From an uncultured Prevotella sp. (GTDB lineage: Bacteria; Bacteroidota; Bacteroidia; Bacteroidales; Bacteroidaceae): 11,568 nucleotides of DNA. The stretch is from the NCBI GenBank assembly GCA_900770515.1, contig CAAHDP010000421.1:1-11568 (forward strand), written 5' to 3'. The notes under the pieces were generated by a model. The model saw only the letters and a program-made list of their open reading frames with translations. It had not been told where the DNA came from and did no database searches. Shown one piece after another: positions 1-6,861 of the stretch; position 1 is the first letter of the stretch; each line of letters begins with the position of its first letter. The position numbers were made by a program, and so were the translations under genes.

Positions 1-1647
1 AAGGAGAAAGCTCATCAGCTTATCGCCAAGTTTGATACCACCGAAAAGGTGGATGCTGCCTTCGCAGAACTCAACCAGTACTGGGATAACCTGCTGAACA
101 TCTTCACCGTGAAGAGCGGTAACGATAAGTTAGACCGCATGGTGAACATCTGGAACCAGTATCAGTGCATGATTACCTTCTGCATGTCACGCTCAGCAAG
201 TTTCTTCGAGAGCGGCATCGGTCGAGGCATGGGCTTCCGCGATTCCAACCAGGACCTCGTAGGTTTCGTTCATCAGATTCCTACCCGTGCCCGTCAGCGC
301 ATCATCGATATCGCCAGCACCCAGTTCCCTGACGGTGGCTGCTACCACCAGTATCAGCCGCTCACCAAACGCGGCAACAACGATATCGGTGGCGGTTTCA
401 ACGACGACCCATGCTGGCTCATCTTCGGCACCGTGGCCTATATCAAGGAGACGGGCGACTTCTCCATCCTCGCCGAGCAGGTGCCTTTCGACAACCAGCC
501 AGGCACAGAAGTAAGCCTCTTCGAGCACCTCAAGATTTCGATGAACCATGTTATCAACAACCTGGGTCCACACAAGTTGCCACTCATCGGCAGAGCCGAC
601 TGGAACGACTGTCTGAACCTTAACTGCTTCTCCTGGGACCCTAACGAGAGTTTCCAGACCACCGAGAACAAGGGCGAAGGCAGCAAGGCAGAGAGCCTGA
701 TGATTGCCGGACTCTTCGTAGTAACCGGAAAGGACTACGTGGCGCTGTGCAAGCAGCTTGCCAAGGAAGCCGCGAACAGCCATGAAGGCACTATCGCCGG
801 ACTTGCCGAGGAAGATTATCTCGTAGAAGCCGAGCGCATGCAGCAGGCGGTGGATGCGATGAACGAAGCCGTGAAGCAGCATGGCTGGGACGGCGAATGG
901 TTCCTCCGCGCTTACGATTTCTTCGGCAACAAGATTGGTAGTGATGAGAACGAGGAAGGCAAAATCTTCATCGAGAGCCAGGGCTGGTGTACGATGGCTG
1001 GTATCGGTCTGGAAGAAGGTCTCTGCGCCAAGGCATTGGACAGTGCCAAGGAGCGCCTGGAATGCGAGCACGGAATGGTGCTGAACAACCCTGCCTACAC
1101 CACCTATCATGTAGAGATGGGCGAGATTTCATCCTATCCGGAAGGTTACAAGGAGAATGCCGGCATCTTCTGCCACAACAATCCTTGGGTCATCATCGGC
1201 GAAACCGTTGCCGGACGTGGCAATGATGCCTGGAATCATTATACCAAGATTCTGCCAAGCTATGTAGAAGAGAAATATCAGACTCTGCACAAGGTAGAAC
1301 CTTACGTAAACTGCCAGATGGTAGCCGGCAAGGATGCCGCCAAGCCAGGCGAAGGCAAGAACTCATGGTTAACAGGCACAGCCGCTTGGATGTGGTACAC
1401 CGTGTCGGAGTTCATCCTCGGCATCAAACCGGATTACGAGGGCCTGAACATCGACCCATGTCTGCCAAGCACCGCCCATGAATACGAGGTAACCCGCAAG
1501 TTCCGTGGTGGCGAATACCACATCGTGGTAAAGAACCCAGAAGGAAGGGAGAAAGGCGTGAAGCAGATTACAGTGGATGGCAAAGCCATCGCAGGCACCA
1601 TCGTTCCTTGCCTGGAAGGCAAGCACGAAGTGGTGGTTGAAATGTAA
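1..1647 (+). CDS. GH94 cellobiose/beta-glucan phosphorylase, C-terminal part (5' end outside window)
   Basis: Inverting phosphorylase of family GH94 that cleaves a beta-linked glucose disaccharide with phosphate to alpha-glucose 1-phosphate and glucose, in the cytoplasm. The frame is open from base 1. The first possible start is an internal GTG at 49, so the gene begins outside the window; about 548 residues are visible and the family is usually about 800 long. Counting from the GTG as residue 1, it shows [20 protein letters not shown] (47-66), the block [23 protein letters not shown] (99-121), and ADWNDCLN (183-190). The second Asp of DWND (D187, codon 607-609) matches the catalytic acid of GH94. 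[10 protein letters not shown] near the C-terminus corresponds to the phosphate-binding loop. This pattern is closest to cellobiose phosphorylase as I remember it. Other GH94 activities (cellodextrin, laminaribiose) cannot be excluded, especially without the N-terminal domain. The gene converges with GH115 across a shared terminator. Confidence 0.86.
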   Translation, partial: KEKAHQLIAKFDTTEKVDAAFAELNQYWDNLLNIFTVKSGNDKLDRMVNIWNQYQCMITFCMSRSASFFESGIGRGMGFRDSNQDLVGFVHQIPTRARQRIIDIASTQFPDGGCYHQYQPLTKRGNNDIGGGFNDDPCWLIFGTVAYIKETGDFSILAEQVPFDNQPGTEVSLFEHLKISMNHVINNLGPHKLPLIGRADWNDCLNLNCFSWDPNESFQTTENKGEGSKAESLMIAGLFVVTGKDYVALCKQLAKEAANSHEGTIAGLAEEDYLVEAERMQQAVDAMNEAVKQHGWDGEWFLRAYDFFGNKIGSDENEEGKIFIESQGWCTMAGIGLEEGLCAKALDSAKERLECEHGMVLNNPAYTTYHVEMGEISSYPEGYKENAGIFCHNNPWVIIGETVAGRGNDAWNHYTKILPSYVEEKYQTLHKVEPYVNCQMVAGKDAAKPGEGKNSWLTGTAAWMWYTVSEFILGIKPDYEGLNIDPCLPSTAHEYEVTRKFRGGEYHIVVKNPEGREKGVKQITVDGKAIAGTIVPCLEGKHEVVVEM

Positions 1648-1655
1648 GAAAAAAG

Positions 1656-1694
1656 AACTCCCATGACAAGCTTCAGCAGCGAGCCATGGGAGTT
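1656..1694. terminator. Bidirectional hairpin terminator between GH94 and GH115 genes
   Basis: A perfect 10-bp stem AACTCCCATG (1656-1665) / CATGGGAGTT (1685-1694) encloses a 19-base loop. It is flanked by A-rich sequence on the left and TTTCTGTTTTT on the right, so a U-rich tail follows the hairpin in both directions. It lies 8 bases after the GH94 stop and 32 bases from the GH115 stop, as expected for a shared terminator of convergent genes. Confidence 0.85.
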
Positions 1695-1726
1695 TCTGTT
1701 TTTATAATCTAAAATCTAACCTAAAG

Positions 1727-4168
1727 TCAATACAGATATACTTGGTCTAAGACCATACCATCATCCAGAGCCTTGATGCTGAGGAGATGTTTCTTCCGCT
1801 TGGCGATAGGCAGCTGGATGCGCACACGAGCCTGGCATTGCAGGGTGTTCACCTTCCACTGCTCGTTTCTTCCCTTAGTCTGATACTCCTTGACGACAGG
1901 ATTTCCACCATCCAGCGAGAGAGCGAACCGTAACTTGTTATCCACAGGATGAGTCGGAACCCAGCGAACTTCGATGGTAACCGAATCACCCTTCACTTTC
2001 TTACCTTCGAAACCAAAACCTATCTCCTGATTCTTGCCCATGCCAGCCGCCTTGCCTTCGTAGCCCAATCCATACCATGCGGCAGGATGGCCCACGGTGG
2101 CATCTGTGGCGTTCCATTTCGCAATATATTCAGGCATTTTCACCATCGGCTGGGTAGCCTCCGTATGCGGCACGCGGTGGAACACCGGCTGCTTGCGAGG
2201 CTCGAAATCCATGATTCTGTTCCACTTGCCGTGGTTATAATACCCCTGGTTGTAAATCTTGGTCAGGCTCACGATGCTGTCGTATGCCGCATCGCTCTTG
2301 AACCAATATCCTGCGCCCCCGTCCTTGGATGTTTCCTTTCCGTGGCGGGCCAGTTGCCCATAGAGCAACTTATTGTTCATCTGGGCAGCTGCCTGCACGG
2401 GATATTTGAATAGTTGACAGAACTCATCCTTTCGCTCCTTTGGCAGATTGCCTTTGGCTATCGCCTTGTTGAGCATCTTTTCAATTCTCTCAGATTCATC
2501 TGCCAGCTCCTTGTAATCTGCCAGGCGGGCGTTGATATACTGCTCGCTCCAAGGCAGGTCGCTGATAATGCTGTATTTCTTGTCTCTTTCCTCGCATCTC
2601 GTGTTGCCCAGGAACTCCGGCTTGCGGATGTATGCCAGACGATAGCTCTCCTGCATCACAGGCAGCATCTTCTCTGCCAACTGCTTGCCGAACTCGCGGG
2701 TCCAGAAGTTCATCTCGTGCTGAGCCAGCCAATCATTATTAGGCAGCAGATCCTTGTCGGCACTGTCGCCCGGATAGATGCTGTTCATGTTCCACGCCAT
2801 ATCTAGGAAGAGTTCTATCTGATACTCAGCAGGCTTGATGTCGCCCACGTTCAGAATCCAGAATTTCTGGATGCCCTTGTGCCAAGCCATCGACATCTGC
2901 TGATACATCACCGATGGCGAGAAGGTACCGAGCCAGAGGTAATCGTGCGGACGGCCCCAGTAGCTCACGTGGTAGTAGATGCCGTTGCCACCCTTGCGGG
3001 CACGCTCTGCGGCAGTCGGGAAGTGGCGCACCATGCCATAATTGTCGTCACACCATACCAGGCACACGTCCTCCGGCACCTGCAAGCCTGCATGATACAC
3101 GTCGAGCACCTCCTTGTAAGGCACGAACAGCTGAGGCACCTGCGTCACATCCTTCTCCACATATTTTCCCAATAACTCTCTCTGCGCCTTTAAGACGCTA
3201 TCTAATACTGTTTTTTGCTCCTTCACGGTCTTGGCTCCCTGCATCGCTCCGTCGTGTACGCCTCGCATACCGATGGTATAGAGGATAGGCTGACCAGCCA
3301 CCTCCTTCACTCTGTCTTCCCAGAACTGGAGCACGTTTTCCTTGTTATGCACAAAGTCATACTGTCCCTTGCCTCTTGCCGGCCATTCGCCAGCCGTGCT
3401 CGAAGCCATCGGCTCGCAATGGGAACCGCCGATGTAGATGCCATACTGCTGAGCCACCTCTCTGTTGCCCTGAGTCAGGAAGAAAGGCTTGGTGCATTCG
3501 TGCATCGCTGGCCAATAGGTGTTGGCACGAAGACGGAGCAGCAGCTCGAAGATGCGGGCGTTGGTCTTCGGACCAATATGCCCCTTGATATCCGATGGCT
3601 CGTAGGTCTTGCCCGACCATGGCATCAGTCCCCAATCCTCATCGTTGATGAAGATGCCTCGGAATTCCACCGATGGTGCCTGCTCGTTACGATAGCCATC
3701 CTTCAGATTGAAACCGTCGAGATGCTTCGGCTTGGCATCCGCCCACCATTCCCAAGGCGATACGCCCAGCAATTTGGAAACTTCCAGGATGCCGTAGGCG
3801 AGTCCGTGGTCGTCGCTACCTTTTATATATAGGTTGCCATTCTCTGCTTTTATCTGAAATGCCTCCTTCTTGTAATCGAAGGCAGCAGCATCCTTAGAAA
3901 GAATGATGATGTTTTTATCAGAACTTACCTCAGAAGATTCATTCTTATCAGAAGTCTTGCTGAGAGAAGACATCTGCAGTTTCATCTCACTTCCCAGCAC
4001 CTTCTTGATGTCGCCCTGCAACATTTTCAGTGCAATCTTAGCCACAGGTGCCATCTGCGTGGTATCACCTTTTATAATCACTGGGCTTTCAGTCTTGAGG
4101 TCGAAGGCAAATGATGATAGGCTCATCCATGCAGCCAGACCTGCGAATAATATCTTTTTATATCTCAT
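1727..4168 (-). CDS. Secreted GH115 xylan alpha-glucuronidase
   Basis: Glycoside hydrolase family 115 enzyme that removes glucuronic or 4-O-methylglucuronic acid side chains from xylan. The 813 residues are a normal size for the family. The first ~21 residues (MRYKKILFAGLAAWMSLSSF, then AF) are a signal peptide with no lipobox Cys, so a soluble periplasmic or exported enzyme is expected. An N-terminal alpha/beta domain (about 25-160) is followed by the catalytic barrel with RGIFINDEDWGLMPW (170-184), NTYWPAMHECTKPFF (216-230), GGSHCEPM (247-254), YTIGMRGVHDGAM (297-309), VWCDDNYGMVRHFP (371-384) and YYHVSYWGRPHDYLW (398-412). These His, Glu, Asp and Tyr-rich loops form the GH115 active site. 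The last ~170 residues are the C-terminal beta-sandwich. A Ser/Lys-rich stretch at 67-86 (SSLSKTSDKNESSEVSSDKN) looks like a low-complexity surface insertion. The start is supported by a signal peptide at the first Met and by a -7 motif about 40 bases upstream. The gene is transcribed divergently from the small protein gene at 4409. Confidence 0.93.
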   Translation of the reverse strand: MRYKKILFAGLAAWMSLSSFAFDLKTESPVIIKGDTTQMAPVAKIALKMLQGDIKKVLGSEMKLQMSSLSKTSDKNESSEVSSDKNIIILSKDAAAFDYKKEAFQIKAENGNLYIKGSDDHGLAYGILEVSKLLGVSPWEWWADAKPKHLDGFNLKDGYRNEQAPSVEFRGIFINDEDWGLMPWSGKTYEPSDIKGHIGPKTNARIFELLLRLRANTYWPAMHECTKPFFLTQGNREVAQQYGIYIGGSHCEPMASSTAGEWPARGKGQYDFVHNKENVLQFWEDRVKEVAGQPILYTIGMRGVHDGAMQGAKTVKEQKTVLDSVLKAQRELLGKYVEKDVTQVPQLFVPYKEVLDVYHAGLQVPEDVCLVWCDDNYGMVRHFPTAAERARKGGNGIYYHVSYWGRPHDYLWLGTFSPSVMYQQMSMAWHKGIQKFWILNVGDIKPAEYQIELFLDMAWNMNSIYPGDSADKDLLPNNDWLAQHEMNFWTREFGKQLAEKMLPVMQESYRLAYIRKPEFLGNTRCEERDKKYSIISDLPWSEQYINARLADYKELADESERIEKMLNKAIAKGNLPKERKDEFCQLFKYPVQAAAQMNNKLLYGQLARHGKETSKDGGAGYWFKSDAAYDSIVSLTKIYNQGYYNHGKWNRIMDFEPRKQPVFHRVPHTEATQPMVKMPEYIAKWNATDATVGHPAAWYGLGYEGKAAGMGKNQEIGFGFEGKKVKGDSVTIEVRWVPTHPVDNKLRFALSLDGGNPVVKEYQTKGRNEQWKVNTLQCQARVRIQLPIAKRKKHLLSIKALDDGMVLDQVYLY

Positions 4169-4207
4169 TTATATCCATTATTTAAAGGTTATTTGCATTT
4201 TCTTCTG

Positions 4208-4215
4208 CAAAAGTA
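4208..4215 (-). promoter_or_regulatory. Bacteroidetes -7 element for the GH115 gene
   Basis: On the minus strand this reads TACTTTTG followed by C, an exact match to the Bacteroidetes -7 consensus TAnnTTTG. It sits about 40 bases upstream of the GH115 ATG, leaving a short A-rich leader. I see no TTTG at the usual -33 distance, so only the -7 half is supported. Confidence 0.6.
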
Positions 4216-4313
4216 ATACTAATCAATAAATTGGAATGCGTAAAAATCATCAAAAAGCAGTAAAATTCATCAATCATTGCATTTAAAGGTATGGCTTTTC
4301 GAGTTATTTTTTG

Positions 4314-4321
4314 TACTTTTG
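4314..4321 (+). promoter_or_regulatory. Bacteroidetes -7 element for the small exported-protein gene
   Basis: TACTTTTG followed by CAG, an exact TAnnTTTG match on the plus strand. It lies about 87 bases before the ATG at 4409 and implies an untranslated leader of about 80 bases. The matching -33 TTTG is not evident. Together with the site at 4208-4215 it makes 4169-4408 a divergent promoter region; I see no other gene in those 240 bases. Confidence 0.6.
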
Positions 4322-4408
4322 CAGCCGATAACGCATCTGGCGAATAAAGACAGAAGCAAAAACGGTTTTTAAAAAGAAAGATAAGAAATAACAAAGAAAA
4401 GAGATAAA

Positions 4409-4828
4409 ATGAAGAAAATATTATATTTTGTGGCAGCCTTGGCTGCAACATCCTTTATCACGACGATGGGCACAAGCTGCAAGTTTGCACCCGATCAGCA
4501 CGACGGCGACACGGTAGCTGCCAGCGAGTTCTATCCGGAAGATACCGCAGCCATCCACGCCAAGAAGACGGCGAAGATGGCTGCAATGAAAGCCATCAAG
4601 GACAGCGTGGGCATCTACTACATAGGAAGCGGTTCTACCAAGGACATCATCCAGCTAATCTCCTACCCTTCCCGTCGCGACACGATGACATTCGGCAAGA
4701 CCCGCCACGTAAAGGTGAAGGGTAATGCTGACATCAACCACGTGGTTAGAGTGGATTACTACCTGCTCAACGGCAAGGATTCATTAGTGAAATATGTGGA
4801 GGAAGTGGAGCTCAAAACAAAGGAATAA
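4409..4828 (+). CDS. Small exported protein, probable lipoprotein, unknown function
   Basis: 139 residues that I cannot assign to a named family. The N-terminus MKKILYFVAALAATSFITTM followed by GTSC has the charge, hydrophobic core and Cys (C24) of a lipoprotein signal. However, position -3 relative to the Cys is Gly rather than a typical Leu, Ile or Val, so lipid attachment is probable rather than certain; otherwise it is a secreted periplasmic protein. The mature part starts acidic (PDQHDGDTVAASEFYPED), has a short Lys/Ala-rich helical stretch (about residues 50-65), and ends in alternating polar/hydrophobic segments (VGIYYIG, HVKVKG, VVRVDYYLL, LVKYVEEVELK) that suggest a small beta-rich domain. 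Codon use and base composition resemble the neighbouring metabolic genes, so I take it as real. It is monocistronic: it has its own promoter on the left and a strong hairpin on the right. Part of its 3' end is repeated at 6616-6666. Confidence 0.75.
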   Translation: MKKILYFVAALAATSFITTMGTSCKFAPDQHDGDTVAASEFYPEDTAAIHAKKTAKMAAMKAIKDSVGIYYIGSGSTKDIIQLISYPSRRDTMTFGKTRHVKVKGNADINHVVRVDYYLLNGKDSLVKYVEEVELKTKE

Positions 4829-4839
4829 AGCAATTATTG

Positions 4840-4885
4840 GGGCTCAGGAGAGATTGTCTATCCACGGACAATCTCCCCTGAGCCC
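4840..4885. terminator. Long hairpin, bidirectional terminator between convergent genes
   Basis: Two 19-base arms (4840-4858, starting GGGCTCAGG, and 4867-4885, ending CTGAGCCC) pair with a single A-C mismatch around an 8-base loop TATCCACG. ATTAT (4833-4837) and ATAAT (4886-4890) can extend the stem. It lies between the stop of the small protein gene (4828) and the stop of the ATPase gene (4894). There is no clean T-tract on either side, so termination in both directions is inferred from position and stem strength. Confidence 0.75.
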
Positions 4886-4893
4886 ATAATCCA

Positions 4894-6255
4894 TTATTTT
4901 CTAATAAGATTACTCAAAGCATACAGCGGATAAATATCTATCAAACAGTCATCTTTCTTAAATTGTCCAAAGTTCTCTAGAGAAGTCCTTACTGCATGAG
5001 TAATACCCTTTGATTCCACAAAAGAATAAAGACTCTTCATGCCACCACGAACTTCCGCCTTGACTTCTACAGGAAGCACCTTCATGTCTTTAGCCATGAC
5101 ATAATCTACCTCGGCAAGGGAATTTCGAGCCTCCCGCATCCAAAAGTAAAGAGTAGGTATTGTATCGGAAGGCATATTTTTGATGATTTCCAATCCTGCG
5201 ACCATTTCAGTAATATGTCCTTTGTTGACTAAATCACTAGCATTTCCGATTAAAATTTGCTCAGATATTTCTGCGATACTCCCTAAGTCCATACCCAAAA
5301 TAGACAGCAGTAGTCCACTATCTAAGAAAAGATATTTTGCACATTTCTCATCTGCTTCTGCACCAAGAGGAAAGCCATTGGCAGCCGTATTATAAATCGG
5401 AATGACAAGACCTGCCAACGTCAAGAGACTAAGTGCTTCCTTAATCTGCACCGTTCGAAATTCTCTCGATACTTGGCTATACACAAATTTCTCACCAATT
5501 TGATGAGCTACGCTATGCAATGTCTGACGAAGTAAAGTGGTATTAGCCCTTTTCTTATATTTTGCAAAATCCACCTCATAGGTATAGACCAACTCCTTTT
5601 GAACAGTTTGGCATTCGGCATAACTATGTGTAGAGACCCATGTACCTACGCATTCTGGCATTCCTCCAACCATCAAATATGTACGAAACAACTCTACCAA
5701 TTTTTCATGCTGAAAAGACGGCAAAGGACATGTCTGAGTAGCATTTTGCTTAGCTTTGCATAAAACATTCATACCAAGTGCTCCAATAAATTCATCAAAG
5801 GACATCGGGTACATAAACATCGAGTGAATTCTGCCTACACCAAAAGTCGGGATTTCATTCAAGGCAAATTCCAAGAGAGAGCCTGCAGCTATGACATGCA
5901 ATTCAGGAACATCTTCCCAAAAGAAACGGAGAGAAGAAATAGCCTCTTTGCACATTTGGATTTCGTCGAAAAACAATAAAGTTTTCCCTGGAATAATATC
6001 TTCCCCCGTAATGGACTTGATATTTTCTATGATATGCTGAGCACCTAAGTCTCCCTTGAATATTTCTGCAAAATTCGGCTTTCGTTCAAAATTGATTTCC
6101 ACAAAACTTTCAAATTGCTCCGCCAAATGATGTATGGAGGAAGACTTGCCTACTTGGCGAGCTCCTCTAAGCAACAAAGGCTTATGACGTGGACTATTTT
6201 TCCATGTCAAAAGAGCCTTGTCTATCTCTCGATTATAGTAATTTTTTCGTCTCAT
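4894..6255 (-). CDS. AAA_14 / DUF4143 family ATPase
   Basis: 453-residue protein of the common prokaryotic AAA_14 plus DUF4143 architecture (related to archaeal 'predicted AAA+ superfamily' ATPases). Walker A is GARQVGKSS (31-39); Walker B is LLFFDEIQ (93-100, D97 E98); a sensor-1-like AAGSLLEF follows at 123-130. The N-terminus YYNREIDKALLTWKNSP is typical of the family. The C-terminal DUF4143 part contains AEVDYVM (about 380-386) and LPVEVKAE (about 393-400), a D...ExK arrangement of the PD-(D/E)XK nuclease-like fold. The cellular role of this family is not settled; members are multicopy and often strain-variable, and nuclease activity is not shown. The gene is visibly more AT-rich than its neighbours and unrelated to the carbohydrate genes around it, consistent with acquisition by transfer. 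Start: the ATG at 6255 follows a short AT-rich leader with a -7 motif at 6283-6290. Confidence 0.9.
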   Translation of the reverse strand: MRRKNYYNREIDKALLTWKNSPRHKPLLLRGARQVGKSSSIHHLAEQFESFVEINFERKPNFAEIFKGDLGAQHIIENIKSITGEDIIPGKTLLFFDEIQMCKEAISSLRFFWEDVPELHVIAAGSLLEFALNEIPTFGVGRIHSMFMYPMSFDEFIGALGMNVLCKAKQNATQTCPLPSFQHEKLVELFRTYLMVGGMPECVGTWVSTHSYAECQTVQKELVYTYEVDFAKYKKRANTTLLRQTLHSVAHQIGEKFVYSQVSREFRTVQIKEALSLLTLAGLVIPIYNTAANGFPLGAEADEKCAKYLFLDSGLLLSILGMDLGSIAEISEQILIGNASDLVNKGHITEMVAGLEIIKNMPSDTIPTLYFWMREARNSLAEVDYVMAKDMKVLPVEVKAEVRGGMKSLYSFVESKGITHAVRTSLENFGQFKKDDCLIDIYPLYALSNLIRK

Positions 6256-6282
6256 TTTTTATTATATATATAAACAATGATG

Positions 6283-6290
6283 CAAAGATA
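6283..6290 (-). promoter_or_regulatory. -7 promoter element for the ATPase gene
   Basis: The minus strand reads TATCTTTG followed by C, matching TAnnTTTG. It is 27 bases upstream of the ATPase ATG, implying a leader of about 20 bases made almost only of A and T. No TTTG is seen at the -33 distance. The 33-bp tandem repeats begin about 40 bases further upstream. Confidence 0.5.
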
Positions 6291-6331
6291 ATCAAAAACA
6301 TCTATAAATCAGCATTTTATATATTAAAAAT

Positions 6332-6484
6332 GCTAAAATCCAAAGTATTAAACATCATATTTTTGCTAAAATCCAAAGTATTAAACATCATATTTTTGCT
6401 AAAATCCAAAGTATTAAGCATCACATTTTTGCTAAAATCCAAAGTATTAAACATCACATTTTTGCTAAAATCCAAAGTATTAAA
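6332..6484. repeat. 33-bp tandem repeat, about 4.6 copies, upstream of the ATPase gene
   Basis: Units start at 6332, 6365, 6398, 6431 and 6464, each beginning GCTAAAATCCAAAGTATT. Copies 1 and 2 are identical. Copy 3 has two substitutions (AGCATCAC for AACATCAT) and copy 4 has one of these. Copy 5 stops after 21 of 33 bases, 2 bases before the REP-like head at 6487. Because 33 is a multiple of three, both strands stay open across it and encode an 11-residue periodic peptide in each direction; this is a by-product of the period and does not show a gene. It has no alternating spacers, so it is not a CRISPR array. Confidence 0.97.
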
Positions 6485-6486
6485 TG

Positions 6487-6553
6487 TTACTGAAGTTTCG
6501 CAAGTAGTATTCACATTCGCCCTCTTCGGGGACCGGAGGTTTCCCCGATTTTT
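6487..6553 (+). repeat. REP-like palindromic element, copy 1
   Basis: Begins with a 22-base head (6487-6508; starts TTACTGAAG, ends GCAAGTAGT) identical to 11430-11451. A hairpin follows: TCGGGGA (6526-6532) pairs with TCCCCGA (6542-6548) around a GC-rich loop that can itself fold, then TTTTT. The downstream hairpin differs from that of the other copy, so only the head is conserved. The head contains GTAG shortly before the palindrome, which resembles the tetranucleotide-plus-hairpin layout of REP sequences mobilised by Y1 (RAYT) transposases; that link is an inference. The hairpin plus T-tract could also act as a plus-strand terminator. Confidence 0.6.
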
Positions 6554-6584
6554 GACTCAGTGACTCAGAAACTCAGTTACTCAG
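6553..6584. repeat. Four 8-bp direct repeats with core ACTCAG
   Basis: TGACTCAG, TGACTCAG, AAACTCAG and TTACTCAG follow one another without gaps. The first two bases vary and ACTCAG is constant. It directly follows the hairpin of the REP-like element. No function can be assigned. Confidence 0.85.
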
Positions 6585-6615
6585 TTTATTTCTAGACCCA
6601 TAGCTGCGCAAAATC

Positions 6616-6666
6616 GGATTACTACCTGCTCGCTTGCAAAAATAACAAGAAAAAAGCAATTATTGG
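6616..6666 (+). pseudogene. Possible remnant of the 3' end of the small exported-protein gene
   Basis: Two exact matches to the 3' end of the gene at 4409-4828 occur in the same order and orientation. GGATTACTACCTGCTC (16 bases) is at 6616-6631 and at 4753-4768. AAAGCAATTATTGG (14 bases) is at 6653-6666 and at 4827-4840, where it starts within the TAA stop. The intervening part is shorter here (21 bases instead of 58), with a similar A-rich stretch just before the second match. It is too short and degraded to encode anything. The order of the two matches argues for common origin, but this is a hand alignment. Confidence 0.5.
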
Positions 6667-6750
6667 CTAAATCTTATATAACTTTTAGCCAATAACACCT
6701 TTTTAAAAGCATTATTGGCTAAAACAAGCGGTATATTTAGCCAATAACCA
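6652..6750. repeat. Two consecutive hairpins of identical geometry built from TTATTGGCTAAA
   Basis: TTATTGGCTAAA at 6660-6671 pairs with TTTAGCCAATAA at 6684-6695, and TTATTGGCTAAA at 6712-6723 pairs with TTTAGCCAATAA at 6736-6747. Both are perfect 12-bp stems with 12-base loops, 52 bases apart. The left flanks are also alike (AAAAGCAATTATTGG versus AAAAGCATTATTGG), so this appears to be an imperfect tandem duplication of a hairpin unit whose loops have diverged. Copy 2 could alternatively pair with copy 3. Possible roles are an mRNA 3' structure, a protein-binding array or a small non-autonomous repeat; none is shown. Confidence 0.9.
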
Positions 6751-6764
6751 TAAAATCGGCATAA

Positions 6765-6801
6765 AAAAAGGCTAGCGCTTATCAGAAACACCAGCCTTTT
6801 T
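6765..6801 (-). terminator. Rho-independent terminator of the uxuB-uxuA operon
   Basis: Stem AAAAAGGCT (6765-6773) / AGCCTTTTT (6793-6801), 9 bp, with a 19-base loop. On the minus strand it is followed by a run of seven T. It lies about 60 bases after the uxuA stop codon, the expected place for the operon terminator. The T-run after the right arm would also allow some plus-strand termination. Confidence 0.85.
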
Positions 6802-6861
6802 CGTATTTTATCTAACCTGAATTTCAAATCACTTAATAGCCTATCAACTATAAACTATCAA

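Noticed and set aside
193..1110. Minus-strand open frame opposite the GH94 gene
   Set aside because: A shadow of a confidently identified enzyme gene, with no recognisable product.
3215..3832. Plus-strand open frame opposite GH115
   Set aside because: Lies within the conserved catalytic domain of GH115 and has no recognisable motif.
4894..6255. ATPase as part of a toxin-antitoxin or phage defence system
   Set aside because: Only the AAA_14/DUF4143 gene is present, with no small partner gene beside it, and the family has no agreed defence role. The neighbours are metabolic genes.
6332..6484. CRISPR array
   Set aside because: The repeats are head to tail without unique spacers, and no cas gene is present.
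6189..6563. Plus-strand open frame with repeated KSKVLNIIFLL peptide, and the opposite 65-codon frame with NTLDFSKN repeats
   Set aside because: Both come from a 33-bp period that keeps frames open. The plus frame also overlaps the ATPase 5' end. No promoter, signal or conserved motif supports translation.
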